Origin: Hydnum rufescens UP504
Lineage: Eukaryota; Basidiomycota; Agaricomycetes; Cantharellales; Hydnaceae
Assembly (NCBI GenBank): GCA_014904985.1
Contig: MU129248.1
Coordinates: forward strand, 25,378-44,438
Direction of reading: 5' to 3'
Length of the DNA: 19,061 bases
Within the stretch, counting starts at the first letter, position 1, and each line of letters begins with the position of its first letter. The notes beneath the pieces were generated by a model that was given only the letters and a program-made list of their open reading frames with translations, was not told where the DNA came from and did no database searches. The translations under genes were made by a program, and so were the position numbers. This document shows, in pieces, positions 1 to 7,189 of the stretch.

Positions 1-291
1 ATGCGAAAATCATCCGAGATAATTAATCGCCCATGTAGAGTGTATATATAACACTACTATATTTAAATTTGGGCCAATTCTGATGCATAGAAGTGGCCAA
101 TCCACTCTGTAATTAGCGATCTCATGCCTTATTGAGCTCTGACTCATTACCATCGTCTTCTTCGGGTTTTCCTGGACACATTTTATTATATAGTATCTAT
201 TTATAATATACATGCTGGTACCTATGTGTACTGTGCTTGCAGCACCAGCGCTTGGCACTTCTTGAGTATCGGCAATTGCCGCGCGTTGAAT
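1..291. repeat. Direct repeat, leader copy 1
   Basis: This AT-rich segment begins ATGCGAAAATCATCCGAGAT and ends near GGCAATTGCCGCGCGTTGAAT. It is matched almost base for base by 434-726, with scattered substitutions and small indels (for example TATATATAACACTACTAT against TATATATTAACATTACTAT). It may be truncated at the window edge. No coding frame is convincing. It is followed by a C/A-rich stretch (300-356) and then the hairpin at 371-434. A solo LTR or a non-autonomous element leader is possible, but no terminal TG...CA or target duplication is visible. Confidence 0.85.
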
Positions 292-370
292 TTCGCAACT
301 CTACGCAGCCACACCCGGCAAGCGACCACACGACCACGACACAACAGCAACAAATCTTTTCTTTCTCTTT

Positions 371-434
371 TTTTTCAATTTTTCACGCCTTCAATTCCCT
401 ATTTAGGGAATTGAAGGTGTGAAAAATTGAAAAA
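371..434. repeat. 31-bp-arm near-perfect palindrome (hairpin)
   Basis: The left arm is 371-401 and the right arm 404-434, with a 2-nt loop (TT at 402-403). The only non-Watson-Crick position is a G opposite T at 387/418, which would be a G-U pair in RNA. The core is CCTTCAATTCCCTATTTAGG. The right arm runs directly into leader copy 2. The hairpin occupies the place that palindrome A1 takes after leader copy 2. In RNA it would be a very stable stem, possibly a small-RNA precursor, but function is inferred only from the fold. Confidence 0.9.
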
Positions 435-726
435 TGCGAAAATCATCCGAGATAGTCAATTGCCCATGTAGAGTGTATATATTAACATTACTATATTTAA
501 ATTTGGGCCAATTCTGATGTGTAGAAGTGGCCAATCCACTCTGCAATTAGCGATCTCATGCCTTATTGAGCTCTAACTCATTATCATCGTCTTCTTCGGG
601 TTTTCCTCGACAAATGTTTATTATATAGTATCTATTTCACATATACATGCTTGGTACTATTGTGTACTGTGTTGCAGCGCCAGCGCTTGGGTGCTTCTTG
701 AGTATCGGCAATTGCCGGCGTTGAAT
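434..726. repeat. Direct repeat, leader copy 2
   Basis: This is the second copy of the 1-291 leader, starting ATGCGAAAATCATCCGAGAT and ending at GTTGAAT near 726. After it the sequence diverges from the post-copy-1 sequence but keeps the same plan: a short C/A-rich run (about 740-787) and then a palindrome (A1 at 788-819). Confidence 0.85.
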
Positions 727-787
727 CTCCATCTTGCTTCCCATCTCCGCAACCACAACAAGGAACCGCCCGAAAAGGCAAACGCAC

Positions 788-819
788 GACCACACACCCG
801 CTGCTGCGGGTGTGTGGTC
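788..819. repeat. Palindrome A1
   Basis: The arms are GACCACACACCCGC (788-801) and its exact reverse complement (806-819), with loop TGCT. It is the first of five related palindromes sharing the core CCACACACC...GGTGTGTGG. Candidate 5' splice sites lie in its right arm (GTGTGT at 810) and just after it (AAG|GTGAGT at 825). Confidence 0.9.
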
Positions 820-824
820 ACAAG

Positions 825-928
825 GTGAGTATTTTTTCTAGTAGATACAATGGCGCAAAAAGAGCAGTGAAAGCTGCTCTTTTTGCGCTGCTTTGAACTT
901 TTTTACTAACAACCCTTTATTATTCTAG
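825..928 (+). other. Intron-like segment 1
   Basis: A canonical 5' splice site GTGAGT preceded by AAG lies at 825. A perfect TACTAAC branch-point match is at 904-910, and a pyrimidine-rich tract ends in TTCTAG (AG at 927-928). The 104-nt length is usual for basidiomycete introns. Hairpin B1 is inside it. The same 3' arrangement recurs at 1389 and 1640, which argues for real intron ends and plus-strand transcription. Transcription itself is inferred. Confidence 0.6.
853..888. repeat. Hairpin B1
   Basis: The 15-bp perfect arms GCGCAAAAAGAGCAG (853-867) and CTGCTCTTTTTGCGC (874-888) surround loop TGAAAG. The stem has a GC-rich centre flanked by oligo-A and oligo-T, so on either strand it looks like a stem followed by U's, the layout of a bidirectional terminator. 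It is repeated as B2 and B3. Confidence 0.9.
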
Positions 929-1250
929 GTCATAGCCTGGTCCCGGGTGCCAAAGGATGAGGCCCAGCCAGTCAGACCCCATACAGTAATACACGAACCG
1001 AAAACACGCAAACGAAATGACACAACCAACGACACGACACCATGCGACACAACACCACATGACGCGACACCACGCAATGCGAAACCCAATGAGACCAAAC
1101 CCAACAACACGAAACCAGCGATGCGAAACCCAGCGACACGAAACCCCGCAATGCAAAACCCGGCAACGCAAACCCAACGAAACAACACCCAGCCAACCAA
1201 GCCCGAATGAAAACACGAGAGTGGTGATACACCGCCCGAGTGGCCATGCG
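929..1250. repeat. C/A-rich low-complexity segment (exon-like 1)
   Basis: This lies between the TTCTAG of intron-like segment 1 and palindrome A2. From about 980 it is a degenerate short-period repeat of ACGACACCA, CACGAAACC and AATGCGAAACCC motifs, poor in T on this strand. Several frames stay open on both strands because of the composition. One plus frame would give a Thr/Asn/Pro/Arg-rich peptide from 947. I do not call a protein, since open frames on both strands are expected for this base bias. Confidence 0.7.
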
Positions 1251-1283
1251 AACCACACACCCGCTGCGGCGGGTGTGTGGTTC
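1250..1283. repeat. Palindrome A2
   Basis: The 15-bp perfect arms (1250-1264 and 1269-1283) carry the core ACCACACACCCGC. The loop is TGCG. The base pairs next to the core are A:T, A:T and G:C, whereas A1 has A:T and G:C, so the flanks change in a paired manner. GTGTGT at 1273-1278 in the right arm fits the fungal GTRNGT 5' splice-site consensus. Confidence 0.9.
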
Positions 1284-1389
1284 TATATAAGCTAAGTCCA
1301 TGTTCCCACCCGGCGCAAAAAGAGCAGCACTTGCTGCTCTTTTTGCGCTGTTTTTAAATTTTTAACTAATGTTTTATTTCCTATTCTAG
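1273..1389 (+). other. Intron-like segment 2
   Basis: A possible donor GTGTGT lies inside palindrome A2. A CTAAT branch-like motif (in TTAACTAATG, about 1363) precedes TTTCCTATTCTAG, with AG at 1388-1389. It contains hairpin B2. The acceptor side closely parallels segments 1 and 3. The donor choice is uncertain. Confidence 0.5.
1313..1348. repeat. Hairpin B2
   Basis: The perfect 17-bp arms GCGCAAAAAGAGCAGCA (1313-1329) and the complement at 1332-1348 are separated by 2 nt (CT). It is the longest of the three B hairpins and lies inside intron-like segment 2. Confidence 0.9.
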
Positions 1390-1504
1390 GCCAGGATATT
1401 CCCCCCACGACCAAAAGCCCCCACATCATGCAAATTGGAATGCCCAAACGGGCGAATAAACGAATGAAGGCAGGCACACGACGCCACCAAGATGAAAGTA
1501 GGGA
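1390..1504. repeat. C/A-rich segment (exon-like 2)
   Basis: This short segment starts right after TTCTAG and ends at palindrome A3. It is C/A-rich but shows no clear internal repeat and no convincing protein. Confidence 0.5.
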
Positions 1505-1533
1505 GCCACACACCGCTGCGGCAGGTGTGTGGC
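1505..1533. repeat. Palindrome A3
   Basis: The 10-bp arms GCCACACACC (1505-1514) and GGTGTGTGGC (1524-1533) flank GCTGCGGCA. The position next to the core is a G:C pair, where A1 and A2 have A:T. CAG|GTGTGT at 1525 is a good 5' splice-site match lying in the right arm. Confidence 0.85.
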
Positions 1534-1640
1534 AATATTAGATATGTTTTCTTTTAATAACTGCAAACATGCAAAAGAGCAGCAGTCGCTGCTCTTTTTG
1601 CGCGAGTTTTGATATAACTGATGTTTTATTTCTATTCTAG
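1525..1640 (+). other. Intron-like segment 3
   Basis: The donor candidate is CAG|GTGTGT in palindrome A3. The acceptor is TTTCTATTCTAG (AG at 1639-1640), preceded by a CTGAT branch-like motif near 1618. Its 116 nt enclose hairpin B3. Length and layout agree with segments 1 and 2. Confidence 0.5.
1571..1601. repeat. Hairpin B3
   Basis: The arms AAAAGAGCAGC (1573-1583) and GCTGCTCTTTT (1588-1598) pair perfectly. The outer GC/GC pair is offset by one extra T, so it is slightly decayed relative to B1 and B2. Confidence 0.85.
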
Positions 1641-1742
1641 GTCAAGCTGTCCAACCTCAATGCGTGGGCCCCGAGCCAATGAGTACACCACCAACCCAAC
1701 CCCACCCATACGAAACCACGAACCAGAAGAGCAGGAGAATAG
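1641..1742. repeat. C/A-rich segment (exon-like 3)
   Basis: This follows TTCTAG and leads into palindrome A4. It is C/A-rich, with CCACCAACCCAACCCCACCC in the middle. No protein is claimed. Confidence 0.5.
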
Positions 1743-1774
1743 GGCCACACACCTGCCGCGGTGGGTGTGTGGCC
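1743..1774. repeat. Palindrome A4
   Basis: The 11-bp arms GGCCACACACC (1743-1753) and GGTGTGTGGCC (1764-1774) flank TGCCGCGGTG. Two G:C pairs flank the core. No B hairpin follows; only a short AT-rich stretch ending TTTTAG (1798-1803) separates it from the next C/A-rich segment. Confidence 0.85.
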
Positions 1775-1803
1775 ATATAATGTATGTATTCTTTTAATTT
1801 TAG

Positions 1804-2034
1804 CTAACACATGAAACTTACACCACCAAGCCTGAATCCGCCGACCCACCAACAAAACCCAGCGCGACCCCAGACAACAACCTGCTGAACGACACGCCAC
1901 GAACGAAAACCAGGAACGAAACCCCACATGACCGCACAAACAAAAACCGTGAATGCCTGTACAAACAAAAACCACAAACACTCCCTCGGGAGTCTGCCCA
2001 AATGGAGCCCAGGCCCCCGACTGGGGCATATGAG
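1804..2034. repeat. C/A-rich segment (exon-like 4)
   Basis: This segment contains repeated ACAAACAAAAACC and CGAACGAAAACC motifs and a small CCGACTGGGG-type end before palindrome A5. Frames are open on both strands because of composition, so no gene is called. Confidence 0.5.
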
Positions 2035-2058
2035 CCACACCTGCTGCAGCGGGTGTGG
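2035..2058. repeat. Palindrome A5
   Basis: This 24-nt near-perfect palindrome, CCACACCTGCTGCAGCGGGT followed by GTGG, has one T opposite G and no loop. It is the shortest core (CCACACC) and the last member of the array. Confidence 0.85.
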
Positions 2059-2190
2059 TGGATTTAAGGTACTTTTCTTCTACTAATGTGTTATTTATTA
2101 ACCTGGCCCACCACCTGCAAACCCGTGACCTGCATGAACTGCCCCCCTGTGGTGGCAGACCCCGGGGGGGGGATAATATGTATATAATTA

Positions 2191-2222
2191 TAGTAGTAAT
2201 AATAATAATAAATAAATAAATA
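2191..2222. repeat. TAA/TAAA microsatellite
   Basis: The run goes from TAGTAGTAATAATAATAATA to AATAAATAAATAA. A nine-base G run lies just upstream (2164-2172). Confidence 0.85.
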
Positions 2223-2296
2223 ATCTAGCACAGCCATGGATTGGCTGAAATGAATCAGAATGGCCGTATTTTGGCCGAATTTCGGCCATACTGTCT

Positions 2297-2351
2297 GGGG
2301 ACCTATTAGGTACCATTTTCTGCCCCGAAAATGGTACCTAATTAGGTCCCC
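2297..2351. repeat. Hairpin with one bulge
   Basis: The left arm 2297-2320 starts GGGGACCTATTAGGTACC and the right arm 2327-2351 ends GGTACCTAATTAGGTCCCC. They pair along 24 bp with one extra A in the right arm, around loop TGCCCC. Just upstream (2263-2290) is a short TTTTGGCCGAATTTCGGCC inverted repeat. It could be a MITE or foldback remnant. Target duplications were not recognised. Confidence 0.85.
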
Positions 2352-2653
2352 AATTTGACTGACCAGCCTGTGTTGGCCTGTTTGGTTTGTCGGTGCTTCC
2401 GCTTTGTGCCAACTTCTATGACAGAATCAGAATCAGAGCTGTCTAGAGTTGGAGTTGTGGTATGGTGGGAGGACAGCTTTTGATTGGAAGCCATTTTTGT
2501 CATTGTTAGGATAGCAGAAAGAGGAAGGCAGAAATTTAAATTGAAGGCCTAGGAAATTTCAAACACTCAGTGCCTATACAGGCTATACTTAGTTCATGGA
2601 ACTGAAACTTTGAAACCCTTAGTATATATTCCCAGGGGTGGCAGGTTCTTGGC

Positions 2654-2721
2654 GGGTTTTGGCCAAGGGTCCACATTAGCACTCCCGCCCCATGGGGGTC
2701 AACCCCGCAGGGCCAAAACCC
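2654..2721. repeat. Inverted repeat GGGTTTTGGCC / GGCCAAAACCC
   Basis: Perfect 11-bp arms at 2654-2664 and 2711-2721 enclose a GC-rich loop containing CCCATGGGGGTCAACCCC. It looks like a foldback fragment with no gene. From here to about 3086 I see nothing else supportable. Confidence 0.7.
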
Positions 2722-3086
2722 ACGGGTTTCAAAACCCCATGCAATAGCCTACTTGTTGCCCCTGAGTCGTATAATTCAGTGTAAATAGGGGTATTTATTT
2801 GTGAATTTGTTGTGGCCACGGTATTCGTCTCTGGCCTCGTGGCCTCAATTACAGCCCATGCCTCAACATCGCATGCTCTGTGGCTGTGGCTGTGCTTTCC
2901 TTTGCACCTGCTATAGAAGAAGGGTTGGGAGCTCTGATGACTGTCAAATCAAAATCTGGTTCAGCCAGTGTGTAGATGGGAGACTGTATTTCTGTTGTTA
3001 TTTGTTGGGCTGGTTTGCTTCAATGGTTGATCACACTCTGCAAGACGTGTATGGTGTTCAGTGGAGAATAGGAAGGGATATGGACT

Positions 3087-3160
3087 AAGGCTTATACATC
3101 TGTGATGCTTGTAGAAAGGCTTATACGTCTGGGATGCTTGTGGAAAGGCTTATACGTTGT
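3087..3160. repeat. 29-bp tandem repeat, about 2.5 copies
   Basis: The motif AAGGCTTATAC recurs at 3087, 3116 and 3145 (period 29), with units reading AAGGCTTATACGTCTGGGAT then GCTTGTGGA. From 3160 to about 3600 no gene or repeat could be supported. Confidence 0.8.
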
Positions 3161-3629
3161 TCATGTTGCGTTGTTCTGTTTACTGATATTTGTGTATTCT
3201 TGTTTACATTCTCCTGGTCAAAATGCGGATATCTGTGGTTATAGACTGGTCAGTGCTTGGTTAGTCTTGTTAGTATGTTTCTTTCTTCTTTCTTCAAAAC
3301 CTGATACGTATTTCATTATGCTTACTTTTCCTTGGATGTCCAGCAACTCTAACCTTAGGTCCTGCAACTATCCTTGGCTTTAGTGATTCACGTAGAGGGC
3401 TACCAGTGGCTTTGTCTCAACAACCTTGAAGATGACTTAGCTCCAGATGGCTTATAGATAGACTGTTCTTTAGAGGCAAGCAGAAAAGTTGACAGTGGTT
3501 GACAGTGATGATTTCCAGAGAGGAGATGATTGTGTGTGATACAGGAAATCTACCAGCTTTTATACCTTTCTGAAGGTGGCTGTGTTTAAGAAATATGACT
3601 CCCCCATGGGTGAGTCATATGTGAGTCAT

Positions 3630-3785
3630 AGGTGAGAACAAAAGAAAAATAACAAGATGATGTAATAATGCGGTCATAGCTGAGTCATGCATAAGGAGAA
3701 CAAAAGGAATCATGAGGGGTGATGTCATAGTGATGTCATTCATAAAGAGAACAAAAGGAATCATGAGGGGTGATGTCACCAATTT
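3630..3785. repeat. 51-bp tandem repeat, two good copies and one worn copy
   Basis: GAGAACAAAAGGAATCATGA plus GGGGTGATGTCA starts at 3696 and again at 3747, so the period is 51. A more degenerate start (GAGAACAAAAGAAAAATAAC) lies near 3634. GTCAT/GAGTCAT motifs recur through 3610-3740. Confidence 0.75.
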
Positions 3786-3974
3786 GCTGAGCATGTGGAA
3801 TGCTTGGAGCATGTGGTCACTGACCATGTGGAGCATTCTGGAGGTGAAAATGAAAGGATATCTCCAGGTTTTGGAGATTAATTTGAGCATAGTCCAGTGG
3901 TTAAGGTGTTTTGTTGTTGGTTGATAATGGGGACAAGTGCATGGGATGGGATTCGATGCAGAAACAGCAGTTTG

Positions 3975-4440
3975 CATCCGTAATAGACATTCTTGGTATC
4001 ATTAGATGCAGATTTTTGACAGCTTTCTGGGCGCAGTGGTTCTGAGCAGATCTGGTGTAAACTGACAGAGAAATTCGTTTTTTACTGATGGGTGTTGATT
4101 CTGATAGTAATATTGTTCTGTAGAGTTCAGTTTTGATCTGTTATTCACGTGCTTAGTACCGTTGGATGTGGATTTTTTATATCTTTCTAGGCACGGTTGT
4201 TATGAAAGGATTGAATGCAAACTGACGGAGAAATTTGTTTTTTACTGGAAATCCTGGATTTTGGTAGTAAAATTGGCCTGGAGAGTGCAGTTTTGGTCTG
4301 TTCAACTTGTGTTTGATACCGTTCGAAAGGTGTGAATCGTAGCTTTCTAAGAGTTATATGGGCATACCTCTCCGATCAAAACTGATGGAGTTATAGAACG
4401 AATTCGATTTCCACGTGTAGCTGTAATTAATTTCGTAATT
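3975..4440. repeat. Three 160-bp tandem units
   Basis: AACTGACAGAG (4059), AACTGACGGAG (4219) and AACTGATGGAG (4379) are spaced exactly 160 bp apart. The companions CTTTCTGGGC, CTTTCTAGGC and CTTTCTAAGA near 4023, 4183 and 4343 keep the same spacing. Units differ by many substitutions, yet the period has not drifted. No reading frame is kept. The array lies just past the 3' end of the gag fragment. Confidence 0.8.
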
Positions 4441-5311
4441 GGTCATGTGATCGTCCAAAGGCTGGGAGTGGTGTGATTTCGTGTTTTCTGATACTGGATG
4501 TTTTTATCTTCCACACTGCCCTGGGATTTGTGGACCACTGTGGCCCCTGTCCCTCCTTTCCTCCCCCTTTCACCCAACAGTCTGCTTTATAATGCCCTTT
4601 CCTGTGGCAATTAAATCACTCCACATTCTTCCCGGCCTTCCTTCTCTGGCCATTAGAGTAAAATGCCTCTTCACTATTATTAGATTTCCCTTTTCCTTTC
4701 TTTAGGGATCATTGGTTGTACTCGTCTGTCACAAGTCGAATTACTAGGGCAGGGGTAATGGACTTGCCACTAAGATCCACTGTGGTCATAATTGAATTTA
4801 TTGTATTATCATATGAATCCGGGAGTGATCCCAACAATGTATTTCCATATTCTTCATCTGTAATTGTGGCCCCTATGGCCGCCAATTGCTCTTTTAGATC
4901 TGCGAGTTTATCAAAATGTGCCCAGACATCGTTGTCTGCGCCACAGCATGTATTTTGTAATTGTTTACGTAAGTCAACCAAAATTAATTTAGATCGCCCT
5001 TTGTACAAGGCCTGGAGCTGTTCCCACACCTCCTTTGCCTTCAATCTGGCCTTAATCTGGCTGAACACTGTATCTGGGACCAAGCCTGCCACTAGTTGCT
5101 TTACCATGGCCTTGTCCCTTCTCCATCTTGCTTCCGGTGTAAGCCCATCAACCGTACCAGCCCCGGAATAATCTGATGTAATCATGTCATTTGAAAGGTG
5201 CTCAAGTAGCCCCTTGGCATCCAGAGCCCACATAATTCAGTTGTGGTACATGACCCAATTGGCCCTGTCTGCTGCTAATTTTGTTATCCTGATCTTGAAT
5301 TCATCACTCAT
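4427..5311 (-). pseudogene. gag: Ty1/copia Gag, broken
   Basis: The start is ATG at 5311 (MSDEFKIRITKLAADRANWV), close behind the primer-binding site as expected for copia Gag. The body (5233-4712) has the UBN2-type capsid fold signature, with ARLKAKEVWEQLQALYKG and LLGSLPDSYDN motifs. In-frame TGA codons lie at 5237-5239 (codon 25), 4709-4711 and 4616-4618. The last occupies the first Cys of the CCHC zinc knuckle, whose remainder (C, H, C at 4577-4609) is intact. The first two TGAs fit CGA>TGA; the third needs another change. The frame ends with TAA at 4427, but homology probably stops near 4500. Downstream protease and integrase are absent. It is a dead copy. Confidence 0.85.
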
Positions 5312-5378
5312 AACTGTAAGGTTTTACAGGTAGTGTCAAAGATATAGGGGTAAATGTTTTTTATTATAGGAGTGGTGA

Positions 5379-5391
5379 TGGGCCCATAACC
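5379..5391 (-). other. Primer-binding site (half initiator tRNA-Met)
   Basis: On the minus strand this reads GGTTATGGGCCCA, the complement of the anticodon loop and stem of initiator tRNA-Met. Drosophila copia and related elements prime from a cleaved tRNA-iMet half-molecule pairing at this place. It lies between the LTR-like segment and the gag ATG, exactly where a PBS belongs. Confidence 0.85.
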
Positions 5392-5392
5392 T

Positions 5393-5769
5393 TGTGTGAG
5401 GCTACAGATGAGAATGGTATTTCCCCTGGATGACTAAGTGGACATGAGCGAATTCAATAGACCAGAGAGCCCTAGTTGCTCAGGTGAATTAGCAGGAAGG
5501 ATATATTATTAGAGTCCTTAGATCTGTAGGCGAGCTCAAGCTCACCCTTTTATACTGTGTACAGGATATTAAAGAAACTACATGAGAATAGTAGAATGTT
5601 CAGCTATACTACTGGCATCAACAAGAAAGATATAGAATGTTCTCTTAGGTATATTATTACCATAAGAGGGTGGTAGGGGAGTCGCGCTTGATATGGTGTT
5701 AAGTCCATATAGGGGTATTTGCCACTTCGGGCTGATTATATAATTAATTCTTTATTTTTTATTCCAACA
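5393..5769 (-). repeat. Copia LTR-like segment
   Basis: On the minus strand it starts TGTTGGAATAAAAAAT and ends CTCACACA directly before the primer-binding site, giving TG...CA ends and 377 bp. A TATA box is inside. No second copy is present in the window, so the 5' boundary rests on the TGTTGG end and on loss of RNase H homology there. No target duplication can be judged. Confidence 0.6.
5547..5554 (-). promoter_or_regulatory. TATA box in the LTR
   Basis: The minus strand reads TATAAAAG inside the LTR-like segment, about 240 nt upstream of the gag ATG, a normal place for an LTR promoter. Confidence 0.6.
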
Positions 5770-6700
5770 CAATGGTACTTAGGCAGCAGATGCTGCATTT
5801 GGCTATGGTGCTCTGGGTTCTTCCCAACTCTGATAGCTGACTGATTGTCAAGCCACAAAGTCATTGCACCACAAGGAGGATATCCTAGTTCAGACATGAA
5901 ATTCCAAAACCAGACACCATCAGAGCCAGCCTCATTGGCAGCAATGTACTCTGCTTCTGTAGTAGACTTGGCTACAACAGATTGCCTCTTACTGCTCCAG
6001 TTCACCAAGCACTTGCCAATAAAGACAGCATGCCCACTAGTAGAGTGTGCTGAGTCAACATCCCCAGCATAGTCTGCATCAGAATAAATCTGAAGGCAGG
6101 TTGAGTCTTGTCCAGGACCATAGCAAAGCATAAGGTCCTTTGTACCAGCAAGGTACTTGAAGACATGCTGAACTTGTTTCCAATGGGCCTGTCCTGGGTT
6201 TGCATTAAACCTACTTAGAGCTCCCACTGCAAAGCTGATGTCTGCATGTGTACCAACTGAAAGGTACATCAGACTGCCTACAGCTGAGAGATAAGGGATA
6301 GACTTCATGTACTCCAAGTCCTCAGGAGTCTGAGGGCAGTCTTCTTTAGTCAATGAACTTGACTTGGCCAGAGGAGTAGACACAGGGTGGGCATCAGCCA
6401 TATTGAAGTGGTCCAGGACATCACCAATGTGCTTCCTCTGGGAGAGATACAACCTCTGGTTAGCCTGGTCTCTGATGATCTCAATCCCTAGAGTGTATGC
6501 AACCAGACCTAAGTCATGGACCTTGTACTCAAGCTTGAGTTCCTCTTTAATGCGCTTTAGAAGTGGGACATTTTTACAGGCAATGATCAAATCATCCACA
6601 TAAGCTGGAATGATGACCTTGACACCATCTTTAGCCCAGATCCAGACACAGTGGTCAGAAGCACATCTTGAGAAACCCACCTCGGTCAACCACTTAGAGG
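5736..6700 (-). pseudogene. pol: Ty1/copia reverse transcriptase/RNase H, truncated
   Basis: This is the C-terminal part of a copia Pol polyprotein. Counting from the TTG codon at 6689, the RT catalytic AYVDDLIIAC lies at residues 29-38. Copia-type QRLYLSQRKHIGDVL and PYLSAVGSLMYL motifs follow. The RNase H acidic sites are visible in IYSDADYAGD, TTEAEYIA and LDNQSAI. The N-terminal RT fingers and palm are missing; a TAA stands a few codons upstream (about 6706) and homology ends near 6690. The family's His-(I/L)-Asp after KNPEHH is His-Leu-Leu here, losing the last acidic residue. The final residues (from 5769 down) read into the LTR-like segment, so the polypurine tract and usual tail are gone. 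Confidence 0.9.
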
Positions 6701-7189
6701 GGCCTTAATAGGTATGTCCAACTGTGTCAAATCAAAAGCCTAGCAGGCATCAGAATCCTTTGATATCAAATAATTTCAGGAGGGTGACCTTAGGTCAATC
6801 CATAAGTCTGCCCTCAGGGATTTTGATATCAAACTCACAACCTCCAAGGTTTCTCATGGTATGGCGGCAGATATCAAGTCAATTAATGTGTTATATACAT
6901 AGAGCAATTAACAAGAAGTCGAGTTCTTCAGAGATTAAGAAATTAAATCCAAGAAATAGGTGTAGTATGTCAAATGAAGGGAAAACTTTTGTCTTAAAAA
7001 AGGCCAAGGGAAGGCAGAGGCACTCAAAGTGCATGAAGCATGCAAAAGCCTGCAAAGCACACATCCAAGACGGAGGCCGGGTGGAAGAATTTAGAGAGGA
7101 AATCCGTCATCAAACCCTTGATTCAAGCCCAGGTTCAAATCAGGGTACCTCGCAAACAGGGATGCCATCAAGGGATCGTCGTGTGGGTT
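6701..7189. other. Unassigned spacer between pol fragment and gene A
   Basis: No feature could be supported here. GATATCAAA occurs several times (about 6762, 6821, 6870). The segment may hold the 3' untranslated part of gene A and the unrecognisable edge of the copia insertion. Confidence 0.4.

Noticed and set aside
791..815. Telomere-like or Rap1-like CACACCC/GGGTGTG motif
   Set aside because: Found only inside the palindromes and never as a run of telomeric repeats; resemblance to yeast telomere sequence is likely chance.
920..2040. Open frames on both strands in the C/A-rich segments
   Set aside because: Biased composition and short tandem repeats remove stop codons in several frames at once; no frame continues across modules.
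788..2058. Helitron 3' ends (hairpin followed by CTRR)
   Set aside because: CTAG occurs 37-40 nt after the B hairpins, too far for the Helitron rule, and no Rep/helicase sequence or TC start was found.
780..2060. CRISPR-like array of palindromic repeats
   Set aside because: Repeats are only five, diverged, unevenly spaced (238-463 bp) and in a eukaryotic context with no cas genes.
2801..3383. Plus-strand open frames of about 95 codons
   Set aside because: Cys/Trp-rich frames starting at TTG or near repeats, without introns, motifs or neighbouring support.
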